From an uncultured Collinsella sp. (GTDB taxonomy: Bacteria; Actinomycetota; Coriobacteriia; Coriobacteriales; Coriobacteriaceae): 64,000 nucleotides of DNA. Of the stretch, positions 25,471 to 34,118 are shown piece after piece; position 1 is the stretch's first letter; the number at the start of each line of letters is the position of its first letter. The stretch covers positions 1 to 64,000 of the forward strand of contig CABTWP010000003.1 of the NCBI GenBank assembly GCA_902488525.1, read 5' to 3'. The notes beneath the pieces were generated by a model. The model did not search any database, was not told the DNA's origin, and was given only the letters and a program-made list of their open reading frames with translations. Both the position numbers and the translations under genes were made by a program.

Positions 25471-27223
25471 GGTCTAGGTATCCTCTCACGTCTGCTTCGT
25501 AGTCCTCGATAATCTGCGGCCCTGCCGCGCTAAATTCAATTACGGTGTCGCCCACCAGGTCAAAGAGCGCCTCGTTGATGCTGTCGACGAGCATGTCCTC
25601 GCTCTGCCCCGATTGCACTACCGCCGATTCCGCCTGTACTGCGTTGTGCTCGAGCAGCGCGCGGAGATAGGCGTCTGCGGCAGGCGTGAGTTCGTTCGTG
25701 GCGTCAGCGGGCGCAACAGCTGCGAACGCGGGCGTCGGCGCGAGAAGCGGTGCCACGACACCAAACTGTTCGGTGGATATGGTTGGCTCGTCGGTCTCGT
25801 CCTGCCGAATGGGTGCCGCGACCGCCTCGACAATCGCGTCGGCTACGGGCTCGGCTTCCGGTTGCCCTGAGTCCGCTGCCTCGGCTTCCACAGGTGCGCC
25901 GTCCTCGCGCTCTTCGTCGATTAAAAGTGCTTCGCGCGTTTGCGCAGCGGCGCTCCGAATGTGCCCCAGCTGACTCAGATCGATATCGATCTTGACGGGC
26001 TGGTGTGCGGCGTCCCACGAAAGCCATGCCATGATCTCGTCATCGATAATCTTGGCCAGATATTTGGGGACCTTTTCTTCCTTAAGGGGATGGGCGGGGT
26101 CCAGCGCCAGGCGCAGGCGTTGGTCGCAGGCGCGCATCATTTCACCGAGCTTGCTGCTCTTTTGCCTACTACCATGGATACGCATACATTCCCAAAAGCC
26201 GTTTTGGCAACGGTAGATGTGGATGGGATCCAGGCGGTATTCGCAGTCCTCGTGGCGCTCGGGCGCAAAGAATACGGCCGAGGCAAACATGGTGTAGGGC
26301 ATGGCCGTCTCCTCCCCAAACAAGCTCGCTACGATGCCGGTCTTTCGGTGCGTGTCATAGTAGCGCGCCATGCGGACATACACGGCGCATGCCACGTGGC
26401 GCAGATCGCGGTGGTGGCTGCGGTCGAGCCGCGAGTTACTTAGGTTGTACGTGGAGAGGGCGTTGATGGCGGCCATGAGTCGCTCCTCGCGCACCTCATC
26501 GGGCGGAAGGGGGAGCGTGGGCTCGGAGGTTTTGCGACGTTTGGGGGTCTGGTCGGACGGTGCCGGTGCCGGTACAAGGTCTCGTGCCGCGCGCCGCAGC
26601 TCGATAAGGGCGTTATCGAACATGACGGTTTTAGAGTCGCGGAGCAGCTTGGGGTCGAGCCCATGGAATACGGCGTAATCCTGCAACCACACGCGTGCAA
26701 ACCGGTCGATGCCGGGCTCGAAGGCGCGATAGACATCCCAAAAGGCCTTGATCTTGTTAAAACCGTCGAGCGGGTCATCTACGCCAATGCCGCAAATCAG
26801 CTCATAGAGATACAGAAAGGCAAAGGACGTAGACGTTTCCTCGACGGTTCCGCGGCGCACTTGGGCACGCCAGGTAAAGTAGCCGCGCAGCTGCCGGTCG
26901 CTCATGGCGTTGTAGGTGGGAAAGTACGACTTAAAGGTGCCGTTGTAGGGACAGTCGTCCTCAAAGTCGGCCATCAGCAGGCCCTGGCGGTAAAAAAGCT
27001 CGGCTTCCGAAAGCCAGCGGCCCGCACCGCCCTTGGGGTCATCCTGCCAGCGCGATATCTCGCGCATTTTACGGTACTGGTCGGGGAGGAAATTCTGCAT
27101 CTGTCGGCCGGTTTTGAGAATCGGCTCGTCTGCGTAGATTTCGTTTGAGAAGCGGGTGGACTGATGGGTCCGGGCCTCGGCCATAATGCGCTCGATGAGC
27201 ATCTTGATGTCCTGGTCGGCCAC
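25463..27223 (-). CDS. TerB_N-domain protein
   Basis: 586 aa from GTG 27223, with GGAGGAG immediately upstream. Residues about 30-230 are a TerB_N domain (WLSEAELFYRQGLLMADFED, FKSYFPTYNAMSDRQLRGYFTWRAQVR, FLYLYELICGIG). A Pro/Ser/Thr linker near 235-260 precedes a second conserved part with an H-R-D-L-R-H-V-A-C-A-V-Y-V segment, and the last 150 residues are acidic and Ala-rich. TerB_N proteins are of unknown function and are linked to stress and phage-response loci. It is the first gene of the three-gene cassette, 87 nt downstream of the DUF554 gene. Confidence 0.83.
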   Translation of the reverse strand: MADQDIKMLIERIMAEARTHQSTRFSNEIYADEPILKTGRQMQNFLPDQYRKMREISRWQDDPKGGAGRWLSEAELFYRQGLLMADFEDDCPYNGTFKSYFPTYNAMSDRQLRGYFTWRAQVRRGTVEETSTSFAFLYLYELICGIGVDDPLDGFNKIKAFWDVYRAFEPGIDRFARVWLQDYAVFHGLDPKLLRDSKTVMFDNALIELRRAARDLVPAPAPSDQTPKRRKTSEPTLPLPPDEVREERLMAAINALSTYNLSNSRLDRSHHRDLRHVACAVYVRMARYYDTHRKTGIVASLFGEETAMPYTMFASAVFFAPERHEDCEYRLDPIHIYRCQNGFWECMRIHGSRQKSSKLGEMMRACDQRLRLALDPAHPLKEEKVPKYLAKIIDDEIMAWLSWDAAHQPVKIDIDLSQLGHIRSAAAQTREALLIDEEREDGAPVEAEAADSGQPEAEPVADAIVEAVAAPIRQDETDEPTISTEQFGVVAPLLAPTPAFAAVAPADATNELTPAADAYLRALLEHNAVQAESAVVQSGQSEDMLVDSINEALFDLVGDTVIEFSAAGPQIIEDYEADVRGYLDHE

Positions 27224-27310
27224 CGCTCCTCCTCTCGAACGCAGCTACGGTGACCTCATATCATAGCACAGCATCAAACAGGTGTTCGAGATACCGCTGC
27301 GTTGATAGAT

Positions 27311-28027
27311 TTAGAACAGGAGGGCGTAGATGACGGCGATGACGACGGAGGGGAGCATATTGGCCGTGCGGAAGGTCTGAGGACGGATGAGGTTGACGCC
27401 GACGCAGAAGATGAGCATGGAGCCTACGAGCGAAAGGCTGTTGAGGGCTGCTGTGGTCATGATGGGGGAGAGCGCGCCGGCAAACAACGTGATCGTCCCC
27501 TGGAACACGGCTACGGGCAGGGCCGAGAAGATGCAGCCGCGTCCGAGCGACGCCGTCATGGTGCAGACGATGATGCAGTCCAGTGCGCCCTTGAGGGCAA
27601 GCGTTGACCAGTCGCCGAGCAGGCCGTCCTGGATCGATCCCACAATTGCCATGGCGCCGATACACACGGTGAGTGAAGTCGAGACAAAAGCGTTGGTGAA
27701 CTCGTTATCGCCCTCACTGCCGGTCTTGCGCTTGAGCCATTCGCCAAGGTTCTCGATGGCGGCTTCCAAGTTGACGGCCTCGCCGATGAGCGAACCGAGC
27801 GCAAATGAGACGATGAGCATGGTGGTGCCGGTGGTCGCTAGCGCCTTCCCATCGATAAGGAGCATCTTTTGCATGGTGCCGCCAAGGCCGATAAACAGGA
27901 CGCACAGCCCCGATGCTTTCATGAGTGTGTCTTGGATGCGCGGTGTGATGAAGCGGCCGCCCGCTAATCCCAAAAGACCGCCCGCAACTAAAAGCACAAC
28001 GTTGATGATTGTTCCCAAGCCCGGCAT
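27311..28027 (-). CDS. DUF554 integral membrane protein
   Basis: 238 aa from ATG 28027 (MPGLGTIINV) with AGGAGG upstream; the extra N-terminal 23 residues of the longer frame lack support. Multiple hydrophobic segments, with the family signatures ALGSLIGE, GDNEFTNAFVSTSLTVCIGAMAIVGSIQDGL and ALDCIIVCTMTASLGRGCIFSALPV. DUF554 proteins are predicted inner-membrane transporters of unknown substrate. It lies upstream of the TerB_N gene on the same strand, so readthrough is possible, but the family is common elsewhere and the link may be incidental. Confidence 0.88.
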   Translation of the reverse strand: MPGLGTIINVVLLVAGGLLGLAGGRFITPRIQDTLMKASGLCVLFIGLGGTMQKMLLIDGKALATTGTTMLIVSFALGSLIGEAVNLEAAIENLGEWLKRKTGSEGDNEFTNAFVSTSLTVCIGAMAIVGSIQDGLLGDWSTLALKGALDCIIVCTMTASLGRGCIFSALPVAVFQGTITLFAGALSPIMTTAALNSLSLVGSMLIFCVGVNLIRPQTFRTANMLPSVVIAVIYALLF

Positions 28028-28145
28028 GAGCCCTCCTGTATTGATGCCAACGTGGCAATCGTAGCAGAACGAAATGCGAGGCACATCGCGACTCATCTAA
28101 TACGTTATATAAGTGGTGTTAGGAATGATGTGCAGCATTTAAGCC

Positions 28146-29576
28146 TCAGGTGGTTGTCGGGACATAGGGATAGTATTCAAAGCGCAGTGTCATAAGCCGC
28201 TGCGGGGATTCAATAGCCGCGGCGATGATATTGGCATCGCGGGCACGATCAAACCCTTCGAGTTCGATCTGATACGAGACGTCTTGCATAATGTCCAGAC
28301 GTCGCCAGGCTAGGAGTGTGTCACCATCGAATTCCAAGGTCTTGCCTCCGTCTGGAGCAACGGCGTATAGACGCAGCTTGGCGGTGGTTGCAGGGTCGAC
28401 AACCGTGACCTTTTTAATTTCGTTTCGAGTATTCTTGGCGCCCAACAAGGTGAGCAGTGTTGGGGCCACGACCTCGCCCGATGGCAAAAAGACGACTTCG
28501 ATGGATTCGGGAAATGCGATGATAGCCGACTTGCGGACGGGCTGATTGGCGGCGGCAACTTCGATGTTCGCAGCGTCGATGACCTCTGTGTGGTCGAGTG
28601 CGGCAAGCACGCAACAGTTACCTTCATCGATCTCTTGAGGATCAGCAAGCCCCAGACTGTCCGCGAGCTCGGGATCGTTTGGATCGGCAGCGGGCTCATT
28701 CGGTGCTTCGAAAGAAGCTGGGGCGCTGTTTGTCGGCGACGGCGTGTCGCCCGCACCTGCTTCTTTATCCGCGCTCTCTTCTTGTATGGTTGCGTTGATG
28801 GGTTCGTCGTTTGAGGGGAGCGTCTTGGCGTCAAGCGCGGAGGGGAGAATTCCGATGGCTCCGGATCCGTTCCACTCCATTTCGAGAAGCGCCGGGTCGG
28901 CAAGAATGCGTTGCCTGCTTTGCGCGTGGGCATCGATTTCAATAGGGCCTGCCTCTATCCCTCGTGTAAGACTGAGTGATCCGGCTGGCTTCTCGAAATG
29001 AGCGTTTGTGTCTTTGGCGCTGACGGCGTAGAACAGCAGGGACGCTTCTCCCGCCGCGATGGCATCGGTGCCGGCTTTGGTCAGTCGCAACGATGCCGTG
29101 AATGAGAGGGTGGGCTGCGCATCGTCTGCATTCGCGGCGGCGCAGCCCAGACATATACCGCCTCCTTTCTCGAAAAACGTACCGTCGAAGGCGACCTTCG
29201 CTCCGTTCGCCGAGTCATCGACCGAAGCGATGTCGATGCGCAGCTCTAAATTGCATGGATCGCCATCCGCATCGAGCACAACCGAGCGCCACATGCAGAC
29301 GGCGCACCCCGCCTGGGAGCCGTTTGCCTTGTTCGAACGATTGATATCCACGACTATCGAGCCGTCCGTATTACGACGAAGGCATCCCGAGGTTGAGATT
29401 GCGGCTTGTGCGATCGAAAAACGCTTACACGCAATGGCACTCGACGGATTTGGTGCGGAGCTTAGGGCTGCTGGTAAGGAGTCTGCCATGACGGGAGTCG
29501 CCCAAGCGGCGACGGGCGTTCCGGTTGCGAGCGCGCCGCAGAGTGCGACGACGGGCAAAAGGTTCTTTGATGCCAT
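28146..29576 (-). CDS. secreted hypothetical protein, cysteine-containing
   Basis: 476 aa. The start has AGGAG 5 nt upstream. An N-terminal signal peptide is clear (LLPVVALCGALATGTPVAAWA, cleavage probably near residue 27). The mature part has several cysteines in the first half (IACKRF, GCLRRN, GCAVCMW, PCNLE, CLGCAA), an acidic Pro/Ala/Ser-rich linker about 250-310, and a C-terminal part ending FEYYPYVP. No LPXTG motif or membrane anchor is present. It is the last gene of a run of secreted/surface genes on this strand. Function unknown; an adhesin or pilus-like component is a guess from context. Confidence 0.7.
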   Translation of the reverse strand: MASKNLLPVVALCGALATGTPVAAWATPVMADSLPAALSSAPNPSSAIACKRFSIAQAAISTSGCLRRNTDGSIVVDINRSNKANGSQAGCAVCMWRSVVLDADGDPCNLELRIDIASVDDSANGAKVAFDGTFFEKGGGICLGCAAANADDAQPTLSFTASLRLTKAGTDAIAAGEASLLFYAVSAKDTNAHFEKPAGSLSLTRGIEAGPIEIDAHAQSRQRILADPALLEMEWNGSGAIGILPSALDAKTLPSNDEPINATIQEESADKEAGAGDTPSPTNSAPASFEAPNEPAADPNDPELADSLGLADPQEIDEGNCCVLAALDHTEVIDAANIEVAAANQPVRKSAIIAFPESIEVVFLPSGEVVAPTLLTLLGAKNTRNEIKKVTVVDPATTAKLRLYAVAPDGGKTLEFDGDTLLAWRRLDIMQDVSYQIELEGFDRARDANIIAAAIESPQRLMTLRFEYYPYVPTTT

Positions 29577-29594
29577 GGGGTCTCCTTAGCTAAT

Positions 29595-29876
29595 TTAGTG
29601 CGGCCTGTCCGTGTTTTGTTTCTGGCTGCGTTTGATGTGCAGACCGAGGCCGGCGGTCCCCGCGCCTGCTGCTGCGGCGCCTGCTGCCAAGAGCCATCGT
29701 CTGTCGCCTGTCTGCGCCAACGGTTCCTCGCGGTCGCCGCGGTCGAGCTCCGAGAGGTCGACCGTCACTTGCGTGGCGGCCTGCGCCTGTTCTTGCTGGG
29801 CAAAGGCCATGGCTGGCCCAAACGCTAGGATGCTGACGGCGGCGGCCAGGGCGACAGCCTTATGCCGTGTGCGCAC
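29595..29876 (-). CDS. small cell-wall anchor protein with LAQTG sortase-like motif
   Basis: 93 aa from GTG 29876 (a TTG at 29906 is the alternative; both overlap the preceding gene). A signal peptide (ALAAAVSILAFGPAMAFA) is followed by only about 35 exported residues, then LAQTG, a hydrophobic stretch rich in Ala/Gly, and a basic tail (KRSQKQ). This is the layout of a sortase substrate, except for the variant motif and almost no ectodomain. It may be a short linker or fragment anchoring a neighbour. The start is uncertain. Confidence 0.6.
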   Translation of the reverse strand: MRTRHKAVALAAAVSILAFGPAMAFAQQEQAQAATQVTVDLSELDRGDREEPLAQTGDRRWLLAAGAAAAGAGTAGLGLHIKRSQKQNTDRPH

Positions 29877-30459
29877 CGGGCTCGACCGTCCAGGTGATCG
29901 TTGCAACCTGATCGCCTTCGCCGGTTACGCGGAAGATGTCGCGCGTGACGCGGGCGACGTTTCCGCTTGTCTTGAGCTTAATTTTGTCCTTGCCGCCGGC
30001 AATGCCCTGGTAGCCCATGTCGAAGGCTGCATTCTTGGAAAGATCGAGGCCCGTCCCCTGCGTTGCGGCGCTGGCGTTCTGGAGTGCGCCGTCGGGGCCG
30101 ACCTTAAAGTCGATGGAGTTCTGTGCGGTTCCGGCTTTGGCGTCGGCAGCAATGGTCCAGGTGTTCATGGCGTCGATCTTCATGTTGGTGACATGGATGC
30201 CGTAGGCCGAATGATTGTCGATGGTGGTCGCGTCTTCTGAGGGGCCCTGAAGCGTGCCGTCGGCCTTGGCGACGAAGGGAATAACCGTCGGAACTTTGAA
30301 CTCAACGTTGTCGATCTCGGTCCTGACCATTACTTTCGTGGTTCCAACGCGCCCGGCTGCCATAGCTGGCGTCGGGGCGGCGCCCATTGCGAGCGCGAGC
30401 GCGAGCCCTGCGCCCACGACGAGCGCTCTGGCTCCGTTCATGTTCCTGGTGATGTCCAT
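29860..30459 (-). CDS. secreted hypothetical protein
   Basis: 199 aa. Signal peptide (VVGAGLALALAMGAAPTPAMAA), then a mature domain of about 165 residues of beta-rich appearance, with KVMVRTEIDNVEFKVPTVIPFVAKADG and a C-terminal VARVTRDIFRVTGEGDQVATITWTVEPG. AAAGGA precedes the ATG. It lies between a membrane-anchored protein and the LAQTG protein, which suggests a surface assembly. No family recognised. Confidence 0.65.
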   Translation of the reverse strand: MDITRNMNGARALVVGAGLALALAMGAAPTPAMAAGRVGTTKVMVRTEIDNVEFKVPTVIPFVAKADGTLQGPSEDATTIDNHSAYGIHVTNMKIDAMNTWTIAADAKAGTAQNSIDFKVGPDGALQNASAATQGTGLDLSKNAAFDMGYQGIAGGKDKIKLKTSGNVARVTRDIFRVTGEGDQVATITWTVEPGAHTA

Positions 30460-30549
30460 GGTCGTTCCTTTCTATTCGCCGCGGGCCGTCCCCGCGATGA
30501 TTGGACGAATGCTGGTGAATTGCGTGCGGTGCCGCGTCGGCCGGAAAAG

Positions 30550-31059
30550 CTAGTTCTCGGCTTGCTCAACCCGCACCTTGACACGTGTCGGATTGCCGTG
30601 GCTGTCGAGGGTCTTGGCATCGAGTGCCTGGATCTCGATGTACGCCTCGCCTTCTTTGATGTCGCCGGCGGGGCACGTTTCGATTGTCTTGCCGGTCTCG
30701 ACCACACCGGATTCGTACATGGTCTCGTCGTTTTGGATGACGCGGAATCGCTGGGGAAATTTATTGTCTTGGACGTTTTGCACGTTGACGCGCAGCTTGC
30801 CGTCCTCCTGCAGCTGAGCGACCGGTGCGACCGAAATCGTCATCATGTTGTCGCGGACGATGGCGTCGAGCTCATCTTGGATTTCCTGACGCGTTTTGCC
30901 CTCGGCCGTCGTAACCGAAGCGCCCGCCTCGGGTACGGGCTGCGACTGCCAAGCGTATAGTCCTACGGCGACAAGGGCACAGACGATGGCCAAACAGGCA
31001 AGGATGAGCTTCTTGCGACGACCCAGGCCTGCAAAGTGGGGTGGCTTCTTCGCGCTCAT
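30550..31059 (-). CDS. membrane-anchored hypothetical protein
   Basis: 169 aa from ATG 31059; the much longer open frame upstream runs over another gene. N-terminal basic segment (GLGRRKK) and one membrane helix (LILACLAIVCALVAVGLYAW), then an extracytoplasmic domain with DELDAIVRDNMMTISVAPV, FRVIQNDETMYESGV and VKVRVEQAEN. Its start overlaps the stop of the preceding 98-aa gene by 4 nt. Likely part of the same surface-protein transcript as the genes at 30459 and below. Confidence 0.7.
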   Translation of the reverse strand: MSAKKPPHFAGLGRRKKLILACLAIVCALVAVGLYAWQSQPVPEAGASVTTAEGKTRQEIQDELDAIVRDNMMTISVAPVAQLQEDGKLRVNVQNVQDNKFPQRFRVIQNDETMYESGVVETGKTIETCPAGDIKEGEAYIEIQALDAKTLDSHGNPTRVKVRVEQAEN

Positions 31060-31352
31060 GCGGCATCCTTGGCGGTATAGATGCGCGCAAAGGTGGACGG
31101 GTTCGCTCCAAAGAGCATGTGAAGCATCAGGCGGCGTGAGTAGACAAGCTCGTCGAAGTCGGGAGGGAGCTCGATGTCGTGGATATGCGCGATGCGGTGG
31201 GCGAGCGCCGAGAACGACTCGGGGTCGCAGATCACATCGGTGGTAACGTGGTAGACCGTCGTATCGGGGAATGCCTCTTCGTCGAAAGGCAGGAGATGGG
31301 GATCGTCGTCGACTTCGATGGCGATGCCGTACTGGGGCCAGTAATATGCCAT
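31056..31352 (-). CDS. 98-aa hypothetical protein resembling the end of a nuclease-fold domain
   Basis: 98 aa, GGGAGG upstream, stop overlapping the next start. The pattern YYWPQYGIAIEVDDDPHLLPF, then TTVYHVTTDVICDPESF and IELPPDF, looks like the C-terminal half of a DUF559/Vsr-like domain, where Asp/Glu would be catalytic. The N-terminal half of such a domain is absent. It may be a remnant reused as a separate gene or an unrelated small protein. It is the first gene of the surface cluster transcript. Confidence 0.55.
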   Translation of the reverse strand: MAYYWPQYGIAIEVDDDPHLLPFDEEAFPDTTVYHVTTDVICDPESFSALAHRIAHIHDIELPPDFDELVYSRRLMLHMLFGANPSTFARIYTAKDAA

Positions 31353-31424
31353 GGGAACCTCCCTGCTTCTGGGGCCAAAACTTCTGTCGGTTTTGGCTGT
31401 CGATGCCGACGGTATCAGCCACTA

Positions 31425-31459
31425 CTTGACCAATTGCTGACCAAATGCTTGACGGATTG
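31425..31459. promoter_or_regulatory. three tandem 11-12-bp repeats upstream of the lactate dehydrogenase operon
   Basis: CTTGACCAATTG, CTGACCAAATG and CTTGACGGATTG follow one another without gaps. The half site TTGACCAAT also occurs in the Fe-ADH operator (5805-5820). This lies in a 346-bp intergenic region (31353-31698) which otherwise shows nothing I can assign, apart from a possible -10 near 31671. Confidence 0.4.
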
Positions 31460-31698
31460 GTGTCTCCGCAGGTAAAAGGCGGCAAAAAATACTCCAACTT
31501 TTTTCAAGCGACAATCGCGCGGTCGGCGACGGCGGGGCCATATGTGTCAAAAGCATCGTCTGCCGAGGAAATCAAGCCGCTCGCCGAATTGCACGAACGT
31601 AAAAATCGCCAATTATGGAGACGGTCTCGAACACGTCGACGAAACGATGCGGTAACATCTCCCTGCAAATACTGTAGTTAGCTAAAGGGGGAGTTCGC

Positions 31699-33300
31699 GT
31701 GTCTGCAACCATCAAACCCTTCACCGACGAGTTCGAAGAGTATGGTCGCGACGAGTCTCGCGCATCGGGCGAGGCCTCGAGCATCTCGTTTCCGACAACG
31801 GAAGACGAGGTCCGTGCCATTTTGGAAAAGCTCCATGCCGAGCGTGTCCCGGTAACGGTTCAGGGCGCCCGAACCGGCCTTGCCGCCGGTGCCGTGCCCC
31901 ACGGCGGGCATATCCTCAATACTTCCCGTATGAATCGCTACTTGGGCCTTCGCCGCGATGAACAAGGCCAATTTCTGCTGCGCGTGGAGCCGGGCGTTGT
32001 GCTCTCGGAGCTGCGCAAGCAGCTGAGTAAGAAGGTGCTGCCGACTGCTGGTTGGGACCATGCATCGCTTGAGGTCTACGAGGAATTCCAAGAGGCCCCC
32101 GAGCAGTTCTTTCCCACCGATCCCACCGAGACGTCTGCCTGTCTGGGCGGCATGGCGGCATGTAACGCCTCCGGCGCCCGCAGCTACGCCTACGGCCCCA
32201 TGCGCCCACATATCACGGGACTCCACGTCGCGCTGGCTGATGGCGATTTGCTTGAGCTTCAGCGCGGCGAGGCTTTTGCCCAGGGCCGCCACCTGTCGCT
32301 CGTGACGGCAGCGGGCCGTACGCTCGAGCTCGATCTTCCCGGATATACCATGCCCAAGACAAAAAATGCCTCAGGTTATTTCGTTGCGGACGAAATGGAC
32401 GCCATCGACCTCTTTATCGGTGCTTGCGGCACGCTCGGCGTTATCACCGAGCTCGAGATCGCCCTGCAGGCGGCGCCTGCGGTCGTTTGGGGTGTGAGCT
32501 GCTTTTTCGATAGCGAAGACAAGGCCGTGTCCTTTACCGATTCCGTGCGTCCCGTCCTGTCCCATGCGGCTGCCATCGAGTACTTCGACGCTGGCGCCCT
32601 GGATATTCTACGTCGCCAGCGCGAGCAGTCGACGGCGTTTGCCTCGCTGCCGGCGCTCGACAAAGAGGCCAAGGTCTGTGTCTACGTGGAGCTCGACTGC
32701 GACGACGAAGCCCAGGCGACTGAGGAGCTGTACCACCTGGGATGGGTTTTGGAGCTTGCGGGCGGCCACGACGACGCGACCTGGGTTGCGCGCACCGAGG
32801 TCGATCGCGAGTGTCAGCGATTCTTCCGCCATGCGGTGCCCGAGAGCGTCAACATGCTCATCGACGAGCGTCGCCGCACGGATCCTACCATCACCAAACT
32901 GGGGTCGGACATGTCGGTGCCCAACGCACGCTTGGCCGATGTCATCGCCCTTTATCGCCGTACGTTGTCCGAAAGTGGGCTTGAATCTGCCGCCTGGGGG
33001 CACATCGGTAACAACCATCTGCATGTGAACATTCTGCCGCGCGATGCGCAGGATTACCGCCGCGGCGGAGAACTCTTTGCCCAGTGGGCTTCCGAGGTCA
33101 CGGCCATGGGCGGTGCCGTTTCTGCCGAGCATGGCGTCGGTAAGATCAAGGCGGGCTTTTTGGAGACGATGTACGGTCACGAGGCTATGGTCGAGTCGGC
33201 GCGGCTCAAGCTCCAGCTCGATCCCGACGGGCAGCTGGGTCGCGGCAACCTGTTTTCGGAGAAGCTCTTGGATGAGCTCGTCCAGAAAGGGGGCGCGTGA
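31699..33300 (+). CDS. FAD-binding oxidoreductase, GlcD/LctD-type lactate dehydrogenase
   Basis: 533 aa from GTG 31699, preceded by AAAGGGGGAG. The N-terminal FAD_binding_4 domain shows VTVQGARTGLAAGAVPHGG and MAACNASGARSYAYG; the C-terminal domain has HIGNNHLHVNILP and the EHGVGKIKAGF block. It is followed without a gap by EtfB and ferredoxin-fused EtfA, the arrangement of the electron-confurcating lactate dehydrogenase (LctBCD) of acetogens. Likely oxidises D- or L-lactate or another 2-hydroxy acid and passes electrons to the ETF. Confidence 0.87.
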   Translation: MSATIKPFTDEFEEYGRDESRASGEASSISFPTTEDEVRAILEKLHAERVPVTVQGARTGLAAGAVPHGGHILNTSRMNRYLGLRRDEQGQFLLRVEPGVVLSELRKQLSKKVLPTAGWDHASLEVYEEFQEAPEQFFPTDPTETSACLGGMAACNASGARSYAYGPMRPHITGLHVALADGDLLELQRGEAFAQGRHLSLVTAAGRTLELDLPGYTMPKTKNASGYFVADEMDAIDLFIGACGTLGVITELEIALQAAPAVVWGVSCFFDSEDKAVSFTDSVRPVLSHAAAIEYFDAGALDILRRQREQSTAFASLPALDKEAKVCVYVELDCDDEAQATEELYHLGWVLELAGGHDDATWVARTEVDRECQRFFRHAVPESVNMLIDERRRTDPTITKLGSDMSVPNARLADVIALYRRTLSESGLESAAWGHIGNNHLHVNILPRDAQDYRRGGELFAQWASEVTAMGGAVSAEHGVGKIKAGFLETMYGHEAMVESARLKLQLDPDGQLGRGNLFSEKLLDELVQKGGA

Positions 33301-33302
33301 AG

Positions 33303-34118
33303 ATGAGCGATTTCCATATGGTGGTGTGCGTCAAGGCCGTGCCGGGCAGCACCGAGGTCAAGATGGACCCCAAGACCAATACCATCGTGCGCGATGGCAA
33401 GCAGGCGGTCATTAATCCCTTTGATGCGAGCGCTTTGGAATGCGCGCTGGCGCTGAAAGACGACTTTATCGGCTTTGGCATGGACGTGCGCGTAACGGTG
33501 GTGTCGATGGGCATCCACGCGACCGAGTCGCTGCTGCGCGACTGCATCGCTCGAGGTGCCGACGACGCGCTGCTGCTGACCGATCGCGCCTTTGCAGGTG
33601 CCGATACCCTAGCCACCACCTATGCCCTCAAATGCGGCATCGAGGCTCTCGACGAGGACTTCGACCTGCTCATCTGCGGCAAGATGGCAGTGGACGGCGA
33701 TACGGCCCAGATCGGCCCCGAGCTGGCCGGTGCTTTTGAGATTCCCTGTGTGACCGACGTGAGCTGCGTGCAGAGCGCGGGCTTTACGACCTGTGGTTCA
33801 CTGGCGCTTGTTCACGGCTGCGATGCCGGCGAGGAGACGGTCTATCTTGAGATGCCGTGTGCGATGACGACCGCCAAGGAGATTGGCCAGCTGCGTATGC
33901 CGAGTATTGCCGGTATCCGCGCATCCGAGGATGCGGACGTGCGCGTGGTCAGCGCTGCCGACGTGAACGCCGACCCCTCGCGTTTCGGTCTTGCCGGATC
34001 GCCGACGCAGGTCGTGCGCTCGTTTGTGCCCGACCGTGATCAAACGTGCGAGACCGTTGAGGGCACGGCATCCGAGCAGGCGGAAAAGCTCGCCAAGATT
34101 ATCGAGGGGATGGCATAG
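33303..34118 (+). CDS. etfB: electron transfer flavoprotein beta subunit
   Basis: 271 aa. Seen: VVCVKAVPGSTEVKMDPKTNTI and NPFDASALECAL, the family N-terminal blocks, then LLICGKMAVDGDTAQIGPELA and a C-terminal FVPDRD loop. The INPFDASALE form resembles the bifurcating/Lct group more than the canonical fatty-acid ETF. ATG 33303 is chosen because AAAGGGGG lies 9 nt upstream; a GTG at 33297 overlapping the previous stop is the alternative. Central gene of the three-gene complex. Confidence 0.93.
   Translation: MSDFHMVVCVKAVPGSTEVKMDPKTNTIVRDGKQAVINPFDASALECALALKDDFIGFGMDVRVTVVSMGIHATESLLRDCIARGADDALLLTDRAFAGADTLATTYALKCGIEALDEDFDLLICGKMAVDGDTAQIGPELAGAFEIPCVTDVSCVQSAGFTTCGSLALVHGCDAGEETVYLEMPCAMTTAKEIGQLRMPSIAGIRASEDADVRVVSAADVNADPSRFGLAGSPTQVVRSFVPDRDQTCETVEGTASEQAEKLAKIIEGMA

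Noticed and set aside
31136..31145. Fourth copy of the GTGAGTAGAC repeat end
   Set aside because: The 10-base match lies inside a coding region with no second terminus or TACCTGCGG motif in range.
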